Below, piece after piece: positions 44,180 through 53,041 of a stretch of DNA of 64,000 nt; positions within the stretch are counted from its first letter, which is position 1, and each line of letters begins with the position of its first letter. The position numbers were made by a program, and so were the translations under genes. Under the pieces are notes generated by a model. That model did not search any database. It was not told the DNA's origin and saw only the letters and a list, made by a program, of their open reading frames with translations. Source of the stretch: Leptospira kemamanensis (GTDB taxonomy: Bacteria > Spirochaetota > Leptospiria > Leptospirales > Leptospiraceae); NCBI RefSeq assembly GCF_004769665.1, contig NZ_RQGG01000029.1, forward strand, positions 1 through 64,000. Reading direction: 5' to 3'.

Positions 44180-44188
44180 TGACAAAAG

Positions 44189-45559
44189 TTATTTTTTAGA
44201 AGAAATCAGCTTTTTGTCCAATCGAAGTAGATAATACACAGGCAATGCAATGAGGGTGATCATAAGCCCCCATGATGCTGTAATTGGTTTTTCGACAAAT
44301 AAAATCACCATCACTGCGATGTTTGCAAAGATATATAAAAAGATTGGAAGAGGGTAAAGAGGAATTTTATAATCCGATTTCATACCCATTTTTTCAAATC
44401 GAAACGGTGTTGCTGCCGTGAGACAAGAAAGGATAAGGATCGAACAAGTGATCATATACAGTAAGGCTTCTATTTCTTTCACAAACAAAAAGAGAATCGC
44501 AACGAAACCTTGAAAAAAAATGGATACATAAGGGCTATGCCATTTGGGGTGAACTTTGGAAAAGGAAGGCAAAAATACACCATCTCTTGCCATGGCAAAA
44601 TACACCCGACTTCCCCCAATGAGGATCGCAGACATAGATCCTAAAATCACCCAAGCAATGAAACTAGTCGTTAAAATAGAATAATTAATACCGAATAACT
44701 TTTGAAAGGCGATAGCACCAATTCCGTCTTGTCCCGCCAATTCATCGATAGGCGCTGAGATCACAAACAGTAAATTGATCGCAAAGTAAAGTCCAGCGAC
44801 AAGAAAACATGCAGTGATCGCAGATCTTACAATGGTTTTTTCAGGGTTTTTCACTTCTTCGGCAATATAAGTGATCATATTCCAACCCAGGTAGGAAAAA
44901 GAGACGGGCACAATGCCGATGAGAATTTTGGAATAAAAGGAAAGTTCCAGTATGTTTGGGAAGGGAGAGTTGAGAAGGTAATCCCAATGCGTGGAGCCGA
45001 TGGAAAACCCAAGTGCCAAAAATAAAAGGAGTCCTGTAATTTTTAAAACAGCAAATACATTTTGCACGCGAACCGCAGACTTGATTCCAAAATAATTCAA
45101 TCCACTAAAAAACAGAATGGGTAAAATTCCAATGAAGGTACGGGAACTCACTTGTAAGTCTAGACCGAGAAAGGTGAAGGTGGGTGATTCAAAGTAGGGG
45201 AGTTCAGGAAATAAAATTTGAACATATTTGCCAAACGCTAAGGCAAGAACCGACACACAGGCAGAAAAATTTGTGAGTAGAGAGGACCAACCACTCATAA
45301 ACGCAATGGCTGGGGAATAAGCGACTTTTAAGTATACATAATCTCCTCCAGCAAAAGGAAGGAGTCTTGCCGCATAAGCATACGTGATGGAACCAGACAA
45401 AGCAAGAAGACCACCGATGATCCAACAAAGTAGGACAATCCAAAGGTTTCCAGTTTCTTTGATTAAATACCCAGAAGTGAAAAAAATCCCCGATCCCACC
45501 ATGGAAGAGAAAAGAACCGAGATGGAATCAAAAGTATTGAGGCTACGTTTTAATTCCAA
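44189..45559 (-). CDS. APC family amino acid permease
   Basis: This 456-residue protein begins at a TTG directly after the TAA of the upstream gene. It has twelve predicted membrane helices and the APC opening FDSISVLFSSMVGSGIFFTSGYL, with the glycine-rich helix 1 (GSGIF) that binds the substrate backbone. It continues with ITYAYAARLLPFAGGDYVYL and the helix-6 block FSYLGWNMITYIAEEVKNPEKT. These are the usual LAT/amino-acid permease motifs. The amino acid is not predictable. It is translated with the preceding small protein, because the intervening space is zero. Confidence 0.9.
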   Translation of the reverse strand: MELKRSLNTFDSISVLFSSMVGSGIFFTSGYLIKETGNLWIVLLCWIIGGLLALSGSITYAYAARLLPFAGGDYVYLKVAYSPAIAFMSGWSSLLTNFSACVSVLALAFGKYVQILFPELPYFESPTFTFLGLDLQVSSRTFIGILPILFFSGLNYFGIKSAVRVQNVFAVLKITGLLLFLALGFSIGSTHWDYLLNSPFPNILELSFYSKILIGIVPVSFSYLGWNMITYIAEEVKNPEKTIVRSAITACFLVAGLYFAINLLFVISAPIDELAGQDGIGAIAFQKLFGINYSILTTSFIAWVILGSMSAILIGGSRVYFAMARDGVFLPSFSKVHPKWHSPYVSIFFQGFVAILFLFVKEIEALLYMITCSILILSCLTAATPFRFEKMGMKSDYKIPLYPLPIFLYIFANIAVMVILFVEKPITASWGLMITLIALPVYYLLRLDKKLISSKK

Positions 45560-46075
45560 TTAACCGCCAAGCAGACGTTTGACCATGGTTTCTGAAATCG
45601 GTTTCATGGAAGCAGTGGATACGGATCCAATTTTTCCCTTAAACTCTTCTGGGTTTAACATCATACCAAGGGAAAATATATTTTCACCTTCCACTTCCTT
45701 TTTTTTCAGTTCTGCGAGAAGTCCAGAAATCGTGGCCTTACTCGTTTCCAAAATTTCTGGTTTGGATTTGTTCCCTTCACCTAACTCGGGAAAGAGTGGC
45801 TCTCCCTCAAACAAAAGTTCTTTGAGTTTGTTTTCTTCTTGGGTATTGTCTTCCAAAAGTCCAATGCGAGATTGTTCCTTGGAAAGTTGTTTTTGTAATT
45901 CTGTGAGCCGTGATTGGATATTGTGGTATTGAACAGGAAGACTTACCACAAAGTCAGATTTCTCATCTGCTTTCTGTACTTGTGTTCCCACTTTTCCAGA
46001 GACATCTTTGGTGTCCTTTTTGTCCTGGATTAATTTTTCGGCTGAGTTGAGGAGACGATTGAGACGAACATCCAT
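45560..46075 (-). CDS. Coiled-coil protein, unknown
   Basis: This 171-residue soluble protein is divergent from sppA. Residues about 50-80 (HNIQSRLTELQKQLSKEQSR) form a probable coiled coil, followed by acidic, glycine- and proline-rich segments and a helical end with LLAELKKKEVEG and SETMVKRLLGG. No known domain. The following permease starts at the very next base, so the two share one mRNA; whether the products interact is unknown. Confidence 0.6.
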   Translation of the reverse strand: MDVRLNRLLNSAEKLIQDKKDTKDVSGKVGTQVQKADEKSDFVVSLPVQYHNIQSRLTELQKQLSKEQSRIGLLEDNTQEENKLKELLFEGEPLFPELGEGNKSKPEILETSKATISGLLAELKKKEVEGENIFSLGMMLNPEEFKGKIGSVSTASMKPISETMVKRLLGG

Positions 46076-46249
46076 GTCCTACCTTCCTTGGTAAAGGCCT
46101 TATGTCTCGGCGGTGCCTGGACATAAATCCTGTGACTACCTGTCTAATTTTCGGATGACCCGTACAAGGAAAATAAACTTTTTCTAAAAAAAAGTAAAGA
46201 ATTATTAAAGTTGACTCGAGTTTTTGCACAGTTTTCTTAGTGGGAGTTT

Positions 46250-47215
46250 ATGGAAAGAAACCAATTTCTTCTCTTTCTCTCCTTTTTGTTCTCCACCATT
46301 GCCACAATTTTGGGTATTGCGATCCTAGTATCAGGTTCGAGTTTAGCTCGTTTTTCGAGTGGAACGGGGGGTAGTTTATTTCAAGCCAGTGAAATCGGGG
46401 CTGTGGTCATTCCCATCGTTGGGGAAATCCATTCCGGGGAATCTACTTTTGAGTCCACAGGGGCAGATACCGTATTACGCCAATTACGTGAATTAGAAGA
46501 GGATGGAAACGTAAAAGGCATCCTTCTCGAGATCAATTCCCCAGGTGGAACCGTAGCTGCTTCCCAAGAGATTTTTAACGAACTCATTCATTTACGCAAA
46601 ACCAAAAAGATTGTGGTGAGTATGAAAGACGTAGCCGCTTCTGGTGGGTATTATATCGCCGCCGCCTCCGATTATATTTTTGCCGAAAACGGAACCATCA
46701 CTGGATCCATTGGTGTCATTTCGTTTGCACCGAATGTAAAGGGACTTCTCGATCGTTACGGCGTGGCAGTGCGCACCTACAAAGCTGGAAAATACAAGGA
46801 TATGTATTCTCCGTTTCGTGATTCCACTAACGAAGAAGATGACATGATTGGTAAACAACTCCAAGACACCTATCGTAAGTTTGTCGAAGATGTTGCCAAA
46901 GGCCGCAACAAAACCGTAAAATCAATTGAAGAGTTGGCAGAGGGGAAAATTTATTCAGGGGAAGATGCGTTTCGTAACAAACTGGTAGATGATATCGGTG
47001 GAAGACGAGAAGCGCATAAAAAACTTTCAGAACTTTGTCAATACGAAGGCCTTATTCCTTTATTTGAGCAGGAATACTCTCCTTTTGAAAGAATGATACG
47101 TTCGTTAGGTGTCAAATTTTTAGGAGAAGGATCACAGACAGCAAAAGTTCGTGCTCTTTTACAAGCACAAGTATTGGTGATTTTACCAACCGCTCTTGGG
47201 AAATTGATGTTATGA
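46250..47215 (+). CDS. sppA: Signal peptide peptidase SppA
   Basis: This 321-residue membrane-anchored S49 serine protease cleaves leftover signal peptides in the inner membrane. An N-terminal anchor ([22 protein letters not shown]) is followed by the ClpP-like core: [18 protein letters not shown], the catalytic serine in [17 protein letters not shown] and the lysine in TGSIGVI / [20 protein letters not shown]. The length fits the short (about 300-residue) SppA of the type found in Gram-positives and spirochaetes. It heads an operon of four overlapping or adjacent genes to 49238, with its stop overlapping the Yip1-like gene. Confidence 0.95.
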   Translation: MERNQFLLFLSFLFSTIATILGIAILVSGSSLARFSSGTGGSLFQASEIGAVVIPIVGEIHSGESTFESTGADTVLRQLRELEEDGNVKGILLEINSPGGTVAASQEIFNELIHLRKTKKIVVSMKDVAASGGYYIAAASDYIFAENGTITGSIGVISFAPNVKGLLDRYGVAVRTYKAGKYKDMYSPFRDSTNEEDDMIGKQLQDTYRKFVEDVAKGRNKTVKSIEELAEGKIYSGEDAFRNKLVDDIGGRREAHKKLSELCQYEGLIPLFEQEYSPFERMIRSLGVKFLGEGSQTAKVRALLQAQVLVILPTALGKLML

Positions 47216-47820
47216 GAGATTTTTTCTTTGATTTGGTAGATACTTTGGAGTTGGTCTTTCTCGACCCACTCCGTTATTCAGAAGAAGTAAAAGAAATACC
47301 ATTTGCCATCAGTTCAATTTCTAGTTGGTTGTTTTCTATTTTGGCCGCTTTGTCGTTATCAGTGGGGATGAGTATCCTATCTGCACCTTATACGCTATCG
47401 ACTTTGTCATTTTTGTTTTTTGGTTTTATTGCCAATTTGATTTTGTTTCGATTTTTCCCATTTTTTTATTCACTGGTTGCTGACTATTACGTACAAAAAA
47501 AAGGTAGAACACAAAAACTATTGTTCCTTGTGATGTTCGCAAGGCACGCCACCGTAATCTTTTTGTTATTCGCACCGATTTGTATTGTGTTTCATGCAAT
47601 TGGTTTCACTGGTGTGGGTTCCGGTTTTTTATTGTTACTCACATTCATTGCACTCTATGGATTTGTCATAGCACGCGGACTCAAATCCATTTATGAGCTA
47701 AGGAGTCGAGATTCGATTCGATTTTCCTTTTATGCATTGGGTTTAACGATTTTGTTTCCATTTTTAATGAACTTGTACACAGCAACGAGTGTCCTGCAAT
47801 CGGTTTCAGGCGGTTTTTAA
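47212..47820 (+). CDS. Yip1-family membrane protein
   Basis: This 202-residue protein has five predicted membrane helices (for example [59 protein letters not shown]) and a short N-terminal tail ending in [11 protein letters not shown]. That order, with a helical hairpin and the FAR segment after helix 3, matches the Yip1 domain group of bacterial membrane proteins of unknown role. ATGA overlap with sppA and immediate adjacency to surE place it in the middle of the operon. Confidence 0.7.
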   Translation: MRDFFFDLVDTLELVFLDPLRYSEEVKEIPFAISSISSWLFSILAALSLSVGMSILSAPYTLSTLSFLFFGFIANLILFRFFPFFYSLVADYYVQKKGRTQKLLFLVMFARHATVIFLLFAPICIVFHAIGFTGVGSGFLLLLTFIALYGFVIARGLKSIYELRSRDSIRFSFYALGLTILFPFLMNLYTATSVLQSVSGGF

Positions 47821-48561
47821 TTGAATTTACTCATCACAAATGACGACGGAATTTCTTCCGCCGGGATCAAAGCATTAGAACGAGTCCTCGGCAAATCTTA
47901 CAAAACATACCTCATTGCACCACTCAAAGAACGATCTGTGACTTCCATGGCACTCACTGTTTTCCAAGGAATGCGAGTCGAACGAATCAACGACAACCAT
48001 TACATCGCTGATGGTTTTCCTGTGGATTGTGTGAACATTGGTTTGTATGCAGACATATTTCCAAAAATTGACTTTGTCATCTCTGGGATCAACAGAGGTG
48101 TGAACATGGGATATGATGTGCATTATTCAGGGACAGTTGGTGCGGCAAAACATGGTGCCTTACACGGTATCCCATCGCTTGCTGTGAGTTCTGGTCGCAT
48201 TGATCCTGATGATGGATATGAAAAGGAAGCTGAACTTGTGTTAACCTTCTTAGAAAAATACAAATCCCAAATCCAATCAGGAGAAATTTGGAATTTGAAT
48301 TTTCCTCCTGAAGTCAATGGAACGGGAACCATCAGTGAACTTGTTTTTACAAGACTTGGTCGTAGGCGTTATTCCGAAAAATATGAAAAAAAACAAATCA
48401 TTGAAGGTGTCAGCGAATTTCAGTTAAACGGAAGTTTGCTTGGACATGATGAAGAAACAGGCACTGACTTTGAAGCGTATTACCAAGGTAAAATCCCTGT
48501 CACACCGATCCAATTGGACCTAACAGAAAAAATTCGACTGAAGGAATTACAGTCCAAATAA
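47821..48561 (+). CDS. surE: 5'/3'-nucleotidase SurE
   Basis: This protein has 246 residues and a TTG start right after the Yip1 stop. It has the SurE signature NLLITNDDGISSAGIKAL (metal-binding DD), the conserved ITSGINRG-like block VISGINRGVNMGYDVHYSG, and the NLNFP strand WNLNFPPE near residue 158. SurE is a metal-dependent phosphatase acting on nucleoside monophosphates and short polyphosphates in stationary phase. Length and motifs are standard. Translation is probably coupled with the membrane protein before it and the TPR protein six bases later. Confidence 0.96.
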   Translation: MNLLITNDDGISSAGIKALERVLGKSYKTYLIAPLKERSVTSMALTVFQGMRVERINDNHYIADGFPVDCVNIGLYADIFPKIDFVISGINRGVNMGYDVHYSGTVGAAKHGALHGIPSLAVSSGRIDPDDGYEKEAELVLTFLEKYKSQIQSGEIWNLNFPPEVNGTGTISELVFTRLGRRRYSEKYEKKQIIEGVSEFQLNGSLLGHDEETGTDFEAYYQGKIPVTPIQLDLTEKIRLKELQSK

Positions 48562-48566
48562 AACCT

Positions 48567-49238
48567 ATGGCAGTAGACAACGATTACCTTTCTTATATGA
48601 ACAAAGGCAATTATGCCATGGCCTTAAACCTTCTCGACCAAGCATTGTTGCAAAATCCAGAAGATCCTATCCTCTTATACAATTTTGCTTTGTGTTGTTT
48701 CCAAACAAAAAACTTTAAAAAAACAATCCAAGTTTTGGATCGAATCTTAAGTGAATACCCAGGTTTCATTGAACTAGACAATGTGTACCAACTCAAAGTG
48801 TTTTCCCTTGTGGAACTCAAAGAATGGGAATCTGCAGAAGAGATCATCAAGGAACGATTGCAGATTGCAATCGATGATGCCAAACTCCTCTCGTTTTTGG
48901 CCCATGTGTATGAATACACACACCGTTTGGAAGATGCGATCTCCATCCACAGACGGATTTTAAAAGCCAATCCTGATTATAAAAATAGTTTGAATTCCCT
49001 TGGTTACTTACTCGCTTTAAAAAAGAAACTAACAGCAGAGGAAAGAGCAGAAGCCATTCGTTCCTTAAAAAAAGCATTAGAACTGGATCCCAATAATCCG
49101 GCCTATTTGGATAGCTTTGGGTATTTTTTGCAATCCAATGGGAAACCAGAGGAAGCTTGGAAGGCATATCGTAAGGCCTTACAAAAGAATCCAAACCACC
49201 CAGTCCTCCTCGAAAGACTCAAGAACCTGAAGAAATAA
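48567..49238 (+). CDS. TPR-repeat protein
   Basis: This 223-residue soluble protein is made of about six tetratricopeptide repeats. Examples are YAMALNLLDQALLQNPEDPI, AISIHRRILKANPDYKNSLN, AIRSLKKALELDPNNPAYLD and AWKAYRKALQKNPNHPVLLE; each has the W/Y-G-A-P spacing. Such scaffolds bring proteins together; no catalytic part is present. It is the last gene of the sppA operon, and the tRNA cluster starts 59 bp downstream. Partner unknown. Confidence 0.85.
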   Translation: MAVDNDYLSYMNKGNYAMALNLLDQALLQNPEDPILLYNFALCCFQTKNFKKTIQVLDRILSEYPGFIELDNVYQLKVFSLVELKEWESAEEIIKERLQIAIDDAKLLSFLAHVYEYTHRLEDAISIHRRILKANPDYKNSLNSLGYLLALKKKLTAEERAEAIRSLKKALELDPNNPAYLDSFGYFLQSNGKPEEAWKAYRKALQKNPNHPVLLERLKNLKK

Positions 49239-49297
49239 ATCTCCCTTTTGTTGACACAGTCCTTCTTCCAAAAACACTGGTGTTTCAAGGACTTTCT

Positions 49298-49369
49298 CGG
49301 GATGTAGCGCAGTGGTAGCGCATCTGTTTTGGGTACAGAGGGTCGCAGGTTCAAATCCTGTCATCCCGA
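49298..49369 (+). tRNA. tRNA-Pro (anticodon TGG)
   Basis: The acceptor stem CGGGATG pairs with CATCCCG, and the discriminator is A. The anticodon arm TCTGT-TTTGGGT-ACAGA places TGG in the loop. The T arm contains GTTCAAATC. The sequence ends without an encoded CCA. Confidence 0.93.
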
Positions 49370-49386
49370 ATCAGTTGGTTCTATCT

Positions 49387-49460
49387 GACCCGGTAGCTCA
49401 GCTGGATAGAGCAACTGCCTTCTAAGCAGTTGGTCGGGGGTTCGAATCCCTCTCGGGTCG
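49387..49460 (+). tRNA. tRNA-Arg (anticodon TCT)
   Basis: The acceptor stem GACCCGG pairs with the 3' strand TCGGGTC (one G-T). The D arm contains AGCTCAGCTGGATAGAGC, the anticodon stem is ACTGC/GCAGT with TCT in the loop, and the T loop has GTTCGAATC. CCA is not encoded. It lies 17 bp after tRNA-Pro. Confidence 0.93.
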
Positions 49461-49477
49461 ATGATTGTTCTAGAAAC

Positions 49478-49550
49478 GGTGGATGTAGTTCAGCGGTAGA
49501 GCCCCGGTTTGTGGTACCGGTCGTCGCGGGTTCGAATCCCGTCATCCACC
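49478..49550 (+). tRNA. tRNA-His (anticodon GTG)
   Basis: GTGGATG (49479-49485) pairs with CATCCAC (49543-49549); an extra G at 49478 can serve as G-1 opposite C at 49550, as tRNA-His requires. The anticodon loop has GTG between CCGG and CCGG arms. The 3' end is also present in a second place (49911). Confidence 0.93.
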
Positions 49551-49724
49551 CACTTGTAAATTTCCCCTTTAACGATATACTTTCTCAAAAATGGCATAGG
49601 CGCCTCGCGTTCGCCTGGCCCTCCGTGGCCAGAGCTCCCGCACGCATACATCCGTGTATGCTGTTCGGCGCCCATGCCATTTTTGAGAAAGGCTTCGATT
49701 TCATTGGGAAATTGTGTACAAGTA
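49533..49724 (+). repeat. 192-bp direct repeat, copy 1 (includes tRNA-His 3' end)
   Basis: It starts inside the T arm of tRNA-His (CGAATCCCGTCATCCACCC) and runs to 49724. The second copy lies 378 bp downstream with only a handful of substitutions. Both contain the 110-bp palindrome. The gap 49551-50319 holds no protein gene I can support; open frames here are products of the repeat. Confidence 0.9.
49581..49690. repeat. 110-bp palindromic element, copy 1
   Basis: The arms TTTCTCAAAAATGGCAT and ATGCCATTTTTGAGAAA are perfect 17-bp inverted repeats, extended inside by GGCGCC/GGCGCC. Within lie two smaller hairpins: CTGGCC...GGCCAG and GCATACA-TCCG-TGTATGC. The inner part (GCGCCTCGCG) resembles the dispersed structured repeat. 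Confidence 0.85.
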
Positions 49725-49786
49725 CAGATTTTACTTATGAATCAATTGAATTGGGATTCGAACGATTTTGCGATAGAGTTCGAGTA

Positions 49787-49818
49787 GCCAATTTGGCAAG
49801 ACACCTTGCCTAATTGGC
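49787..49818. terminator. Hairpin between the two repeat copies
   Basis: GCCAATT-T-GGCAAG pairs with CTTGCC-T-AATTGGC around ACAC. It is the strongest single stem in the spacer and might end tRNA transcripts, though no T-run follows. Confidence 0.4.
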
Positions 49819-49910
49819 GTTAAGCGAGAACGACCGAGCGCAAGGACGCGCGAGGGCTCGCAAAAGACGGCCTGGAACGAGTTCGACCTGGATGGGAGAA
49901 CCGTGGAAGG

Positions 49911-50102
49911 CGAATCCCGTCATCCACCCACTTGTAAATTTCCCCTTTAACGATATACTTTCTCAAAAATGGCATAGGCGCCTCGCGTTCGCCTGGCCCT
50001 CCGTGGCCAGAGCTCCCGCACGCGTATATCCGTGTATGCTGTTCGTCGCCCATGCCATTTTTGAGAAAGGCTTCGATTTCATTGGGAAATTGTGTACAAG
50101 TA
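49911..50102 (+). repeat. 192-bp direct repeat, copy 2 (pseudo-tRNA-His 3' end)
   Basis: It opens with the same 3' tRNA-His sequence (CGAATCCCGTCATCCACCC), preceded by unrelated sequence, so no second tRNA exists. The rest equals copy 1 apart from a few bases, among them CGCGTATATCCG for CGCATACATCCG. Confidence 0.9.
49959..50068. repeat. 110-bp palindromic element, copy 2
   Basis: It has the same outer arms as copy 1. In the inner hairpin GCATACA has become GCGTATA opposite TGTATGC, which still pairs through G-T wobbles; the inner GGCGCC arm is GTCGCC in this copy. Confidence 0.85.
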
Positions 50103-50319
50103 ATGGAGTTAATTAGGGTTAAAGTGTATCGGGGAATATGTATATAACATACGTTATGTTGTATGATTGTGCAATATTATTACTTACACCGATTTTTGAA
50201 GGTTAGGGAGAAGGATAGGATCCAAATTCAATTCAGAAATTTCGAATTCTATATTATTTTATTTTCTAATTCTCTACAGGTAATAAACTGCATACTACTG
50301 AAAGAGGGAAATCACTCGT

Positions 50320-52185
50320 ATGCATTCTTATTTTTCCAACATAACCATTCGTTCCAGACTGATTCTTTTACCTCTTCCGATCCTGCTGTTTTTACTGATT
50401 GTACTCGTTTTGTACATTCAATCGCAAAACAAGGAAATCGATTTCTCAGTGAAAGAACAGAAAGGTATCGAGATCATAAAACCTGTTTATTTTGCTTACA
50501 AGGTAGCGTTGCCGAAATTCAAAATTGGGAATGAAAATAGTGATGATTTAAAACCAATGATTGAAGAAGGAAAAATAACAATTTCCAAATCAGGAATTCT
50601 TTTTGAAGATTCGAAAGAAATCCAAAAATGGAATTCCTATTTAACATTTAAAAGTTTCGATCAAGAGACAACTCGCAACTTTTTAGTAGATACCCAAGAA
50701 CTTGCTGTCAAAATCGGAGATCATTCCAATTTAATTTTAGATCCTAAACTTGAATCCTATTACCAAATGGATATCATTCTTTTTCAAATACCTGCATTGT
50801 GGAAACACGTTGGTCAACTCAAAGAATTGATACGGGATGAATACTTAGGAGAGAATCGAAAAAATAAAACCTTCTCAAATATAAGTTATACAAAATCGAT
50901 TATTTCAATTAATGCAATTGAGAATATTTGTGTGAACATAACCAATTCATACAAAAAGACAATTGAGAACGCGCCGTCCTATCAAAACTGGATTCAAAAA
51001 AACATATTACAAACGAACCAAGCTTGTAATGCCTATGTTGAAGAATTAAAAAGAATTTTAATCAAACAAGTGATCAAACCAGAGACATCAGATGAATTGT
51101 TCAACATCATTCATAAAGGCACATTTCTTGGGTCGGAAATTCAAAATTTTTCTATTTTGATATTTGAAAACTTAATTTCGGAACGTTTGTCTGAACAGAA
51201 ATTTCATAGATTGATCAATATCATCATTTTAGTGTTAGCTTTGAGTATTTCCATACTTTTGATTTTCCTCATATTTAAAAGTATCAATGTACCTTTAAAA
51301 ACTGTTTTGATGAAGGTTGAAGAATTATCAAGTGGTGATGCAGATCTAACAAAAAAACTTCCTTCCTTTGGTGAAAATGAGATTGGTGAAATTTCAGGTT
51401 CTATCAATCGTTTTGTGAATCAATTACATGATATCATTGTGCAATTAAAACACTCTGTGAATCAAGTGGAGAAGAGTTCAGACCAATTAAAACATGATGC
51501 ACTCTCTGTGTCGGACAATGCATCTGGTCTTGCTTCCACTAAGTTAGCGGAACATGGAAATTTGTCGATTCGGAGCACCGATAATTCTATGGAAGAAATT
51601 CGATTAGTGACAAAAGAGATTTCTGGAATTGTAGATTTGATCACTGATATCTCGGAACAAACGAATTTACTTGCACTCAATGCAAGTATCGAAGCCGCAA
51701 GAGCAGGTGATGCCGGAAGAGGTTTTTCAGTTGTGGCAGAAGAGATTTCAAAACTTGCAGATAAAACAAGGATATCAGTCAAAAACATTATGAACTTAAT
51801 TGCTAAAAGTGATTCAGCAGTGACAATTGGAGTGAGTCACGTGAACGAAACCGTGAAAGTGCTGAATGAAATTGTTGGCCAATCCAATCGAATACAAACT
51901 GGAGTTGAAAAATTAAAGGGAGAAGTTTCGTCGCAATCGAATAGTTTAACCAATGTTTCACATGAACTAAAAGAACTGCAGTCATTGGCAGAATCGATCG
52001 AAACTTCATGCCAAGAACAAAAAAGAACTTCAGAGGATATGGTGGTAAGCGTAAATTCACTTTCTGGAAGTGCTCAGGAACTTGCACAAAGTTCCGAGGA
52101 TTTAAACCAAGTGAGTGTGGCAATCAGTAGTGTGGCAAAAACGATTTCTACGATCGCAAATTCATTTGAAACTTCTAAAGGTTAA
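50320..52185 (+). CDS. Methyl-accepting chemotaxis protein
   Basis: This 621-residue transmembrane receptor has TM1 ([20 protein letters not shown]) at about 15-34, a helical ligand domain (about 40-290), TM2 ([20 protein letters not shown]) at about 297-316, a HAMP domain (about 318-370, ending [20 protein letters not shown]) and a signalling hairpin whose tip is [21 protein letters not shown] (about 445-465). The C-terminus has no pentapeptide methylation tether. The chemoreceptor feeds the CheA-CheY pathway. A long helical sensory domain suggests a small soluble ligand. An upstream overlapping ORF is a shadow of this one. Confidence 0.92.
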   Translation: MHSYFSNITIRSRLILLPLPILLFLLIVLVLYIQSQNKEIDFSVKEQKGIEIIKPVYFAYKVALPKFKIGNENSDDLKPMIEEGKITISKSGILFEDSKEIQKWNSYLTFKSFDQETTRNFLVDTQELAVKIGDHSNLILDPKLESYYQMDIILFQIPALWKHVGQLKELIRDEYLGENRKNKTFSNISYTKSIISINAIENICVNITNSYKKTIENAPSYQNWIQKNILQTNQACNAYVEELKRILIKQVIKPETSDELFNIIHKGTFLGSEIQNFSILIFENLISERLSEQKFHRLINIIILVLALSISILLIFLIFKSINVPLKTVLMKVEELSSGDADLTKKLPSFGENEIGEISGSINRFVNQLHDIIVQLKHSVNQVEKSSDQLKHDALSVSDNASGLASTKLAEHGNLSIRSTDNSMEEIRLVTKEISGIVDLITDISEQTNLLALNASIEAARAGDAGRGFSVVAEEISKLADKTRISVKNIMNLIAKSDSAVTIGVSHVNETVKVLNEIVGQSNRIQTGVEKLKGEVSSQSNSLTNVSHELKELQSLAESIETSCQEQKRTSEDMVVSVNSLSGSAQELAQSSEDLNQVSVAISSVAKTISTIANSFETSKG

Positions 52186-52280
52186 AAAGATAAAAAAATG
52201 TTCTTGGAATCGTAATATTTGTTTTGAAGTCTCGAATTCTTTCTTGCCGTTTCAAAAATAAATTTCATAACTGAATTCGT

Positions 52281-52910
52281 ATGTCCATGAATTCCACTAC
52301 AAAAAAAGTTTATTGGGTGATCGGGTTTTTACTTTTCTTAAGTCTTGTTCCTAGTATTGCAGGCGTAATACGAATCTCCCAAATCGCAACTGGAGCTGGT
52401 TATACGGTAGAAAACCAAAGATTTTTTAATGATCCAATCCCTGTTTTGATTCATATTGTAGCAGTGCTTGTTTTTAGTATTTTAGGTGCATTTCAATTTG
52501 CACCTGGATTTCGGAAAAAAAATCTTCGATGGCATAGAATTTCGGGTAGGTTTTTAGTATTCTTTGGGTTAACAACTGCTATTTCAGGAATTTGGTTAAC
52601 ATTAGTTTATCCCAAGGTTCCGACAGATGGTGATTGGTTGTTTGGAATTCGTATCGCCGTAGGATTTTGGATGTTTTTCTGTATGATTTTAGGATTCGGA
52701 TTTGCGATGCGACGTAAATTTATTATTCATAGCCATTGGATGATTCGTGGTTATGCAATTGGTTTAGGTGCCGGAACACAAGTGTTTACTCATTTGCCTT
52801 GGTTTCTGATGGTGGGTGGAGAACCTTCGGGGATTCCGAGGGATTTGATGATGGGAGCGGGTTGGCTCATTAATTTTTTATTTGCCGAGTGGTTGATTCG
52901 AAAAAAATAA
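52281..52910 (+). CDS. DUF2306 membrane protein
   Basis: This 209-residue protein has six predicted membrane helices. Family signatures include HIVAVLVFSILGAFQFAP, the KNLRWHRISGRFLVFFGLTTAISG block, and the later HSHWMIRGYAIGLGAGTQVF. The conserved histidines (HR after RW, HSHW) are characteristic of DUF2306, which is distantly like cytochrome b561-type proteins; function is not established. It is transcribed alone between the chemoreceptor and the hybrid kinase. Confidence 0.85.
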   Translation: MSMNSTTKKVYWVIGFLLFLSLVPSIAGVIRISQIATGAGYTVENQRFFNDPIPVLIHIVAVLVFSILGAFQFAPGFRKKNLRWHRISGRFLVFFGLTTAISGIWLTLVYPKVPTDGDWLFGIRIAVGFWMFFCMILGFGFAMRRKFIIHSHWMIRGYAIGLGAGTQVFTHLPWFLMVGGEPSGIPRDLMMGAGWLINFLFAEWLIRKK

Positions 52911-53041
52911 ACTCCTATTTCCAACAAATTGTTCCAAACAGTTTTTGAAACGATTTCCATTTCTCACTTGCATGGAATTTTCTTCCCGATAGACTCTTAG
53001 AGGCTTTTGGTGAACTGAGAGCTTCGAAGAGAGAATTAAGA

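Noticed and set aside
8853..44180. GTTAGGT motifs at hairpins (8853, 44175) and just upstream of the recombinase as possible attC-type integron sites
   Set aside because: GTTRRRY is a degenerate 7-mer expected by chance about once per kilobase. At 8853 and 44175 it is part of ordinary terminator stems between genes. No second core or cassette array is seen, and the recombinase lacks the IntI-specific insert.
49430..50116. Open frames of 100-127 codons in the repeat region after tRNA-His
   Set aside because: They run through tRNA genes and both copies of the palindrome, have no ribosome site and translate to proline/arginine-rich sequence typical of GC-rich structured DNA.
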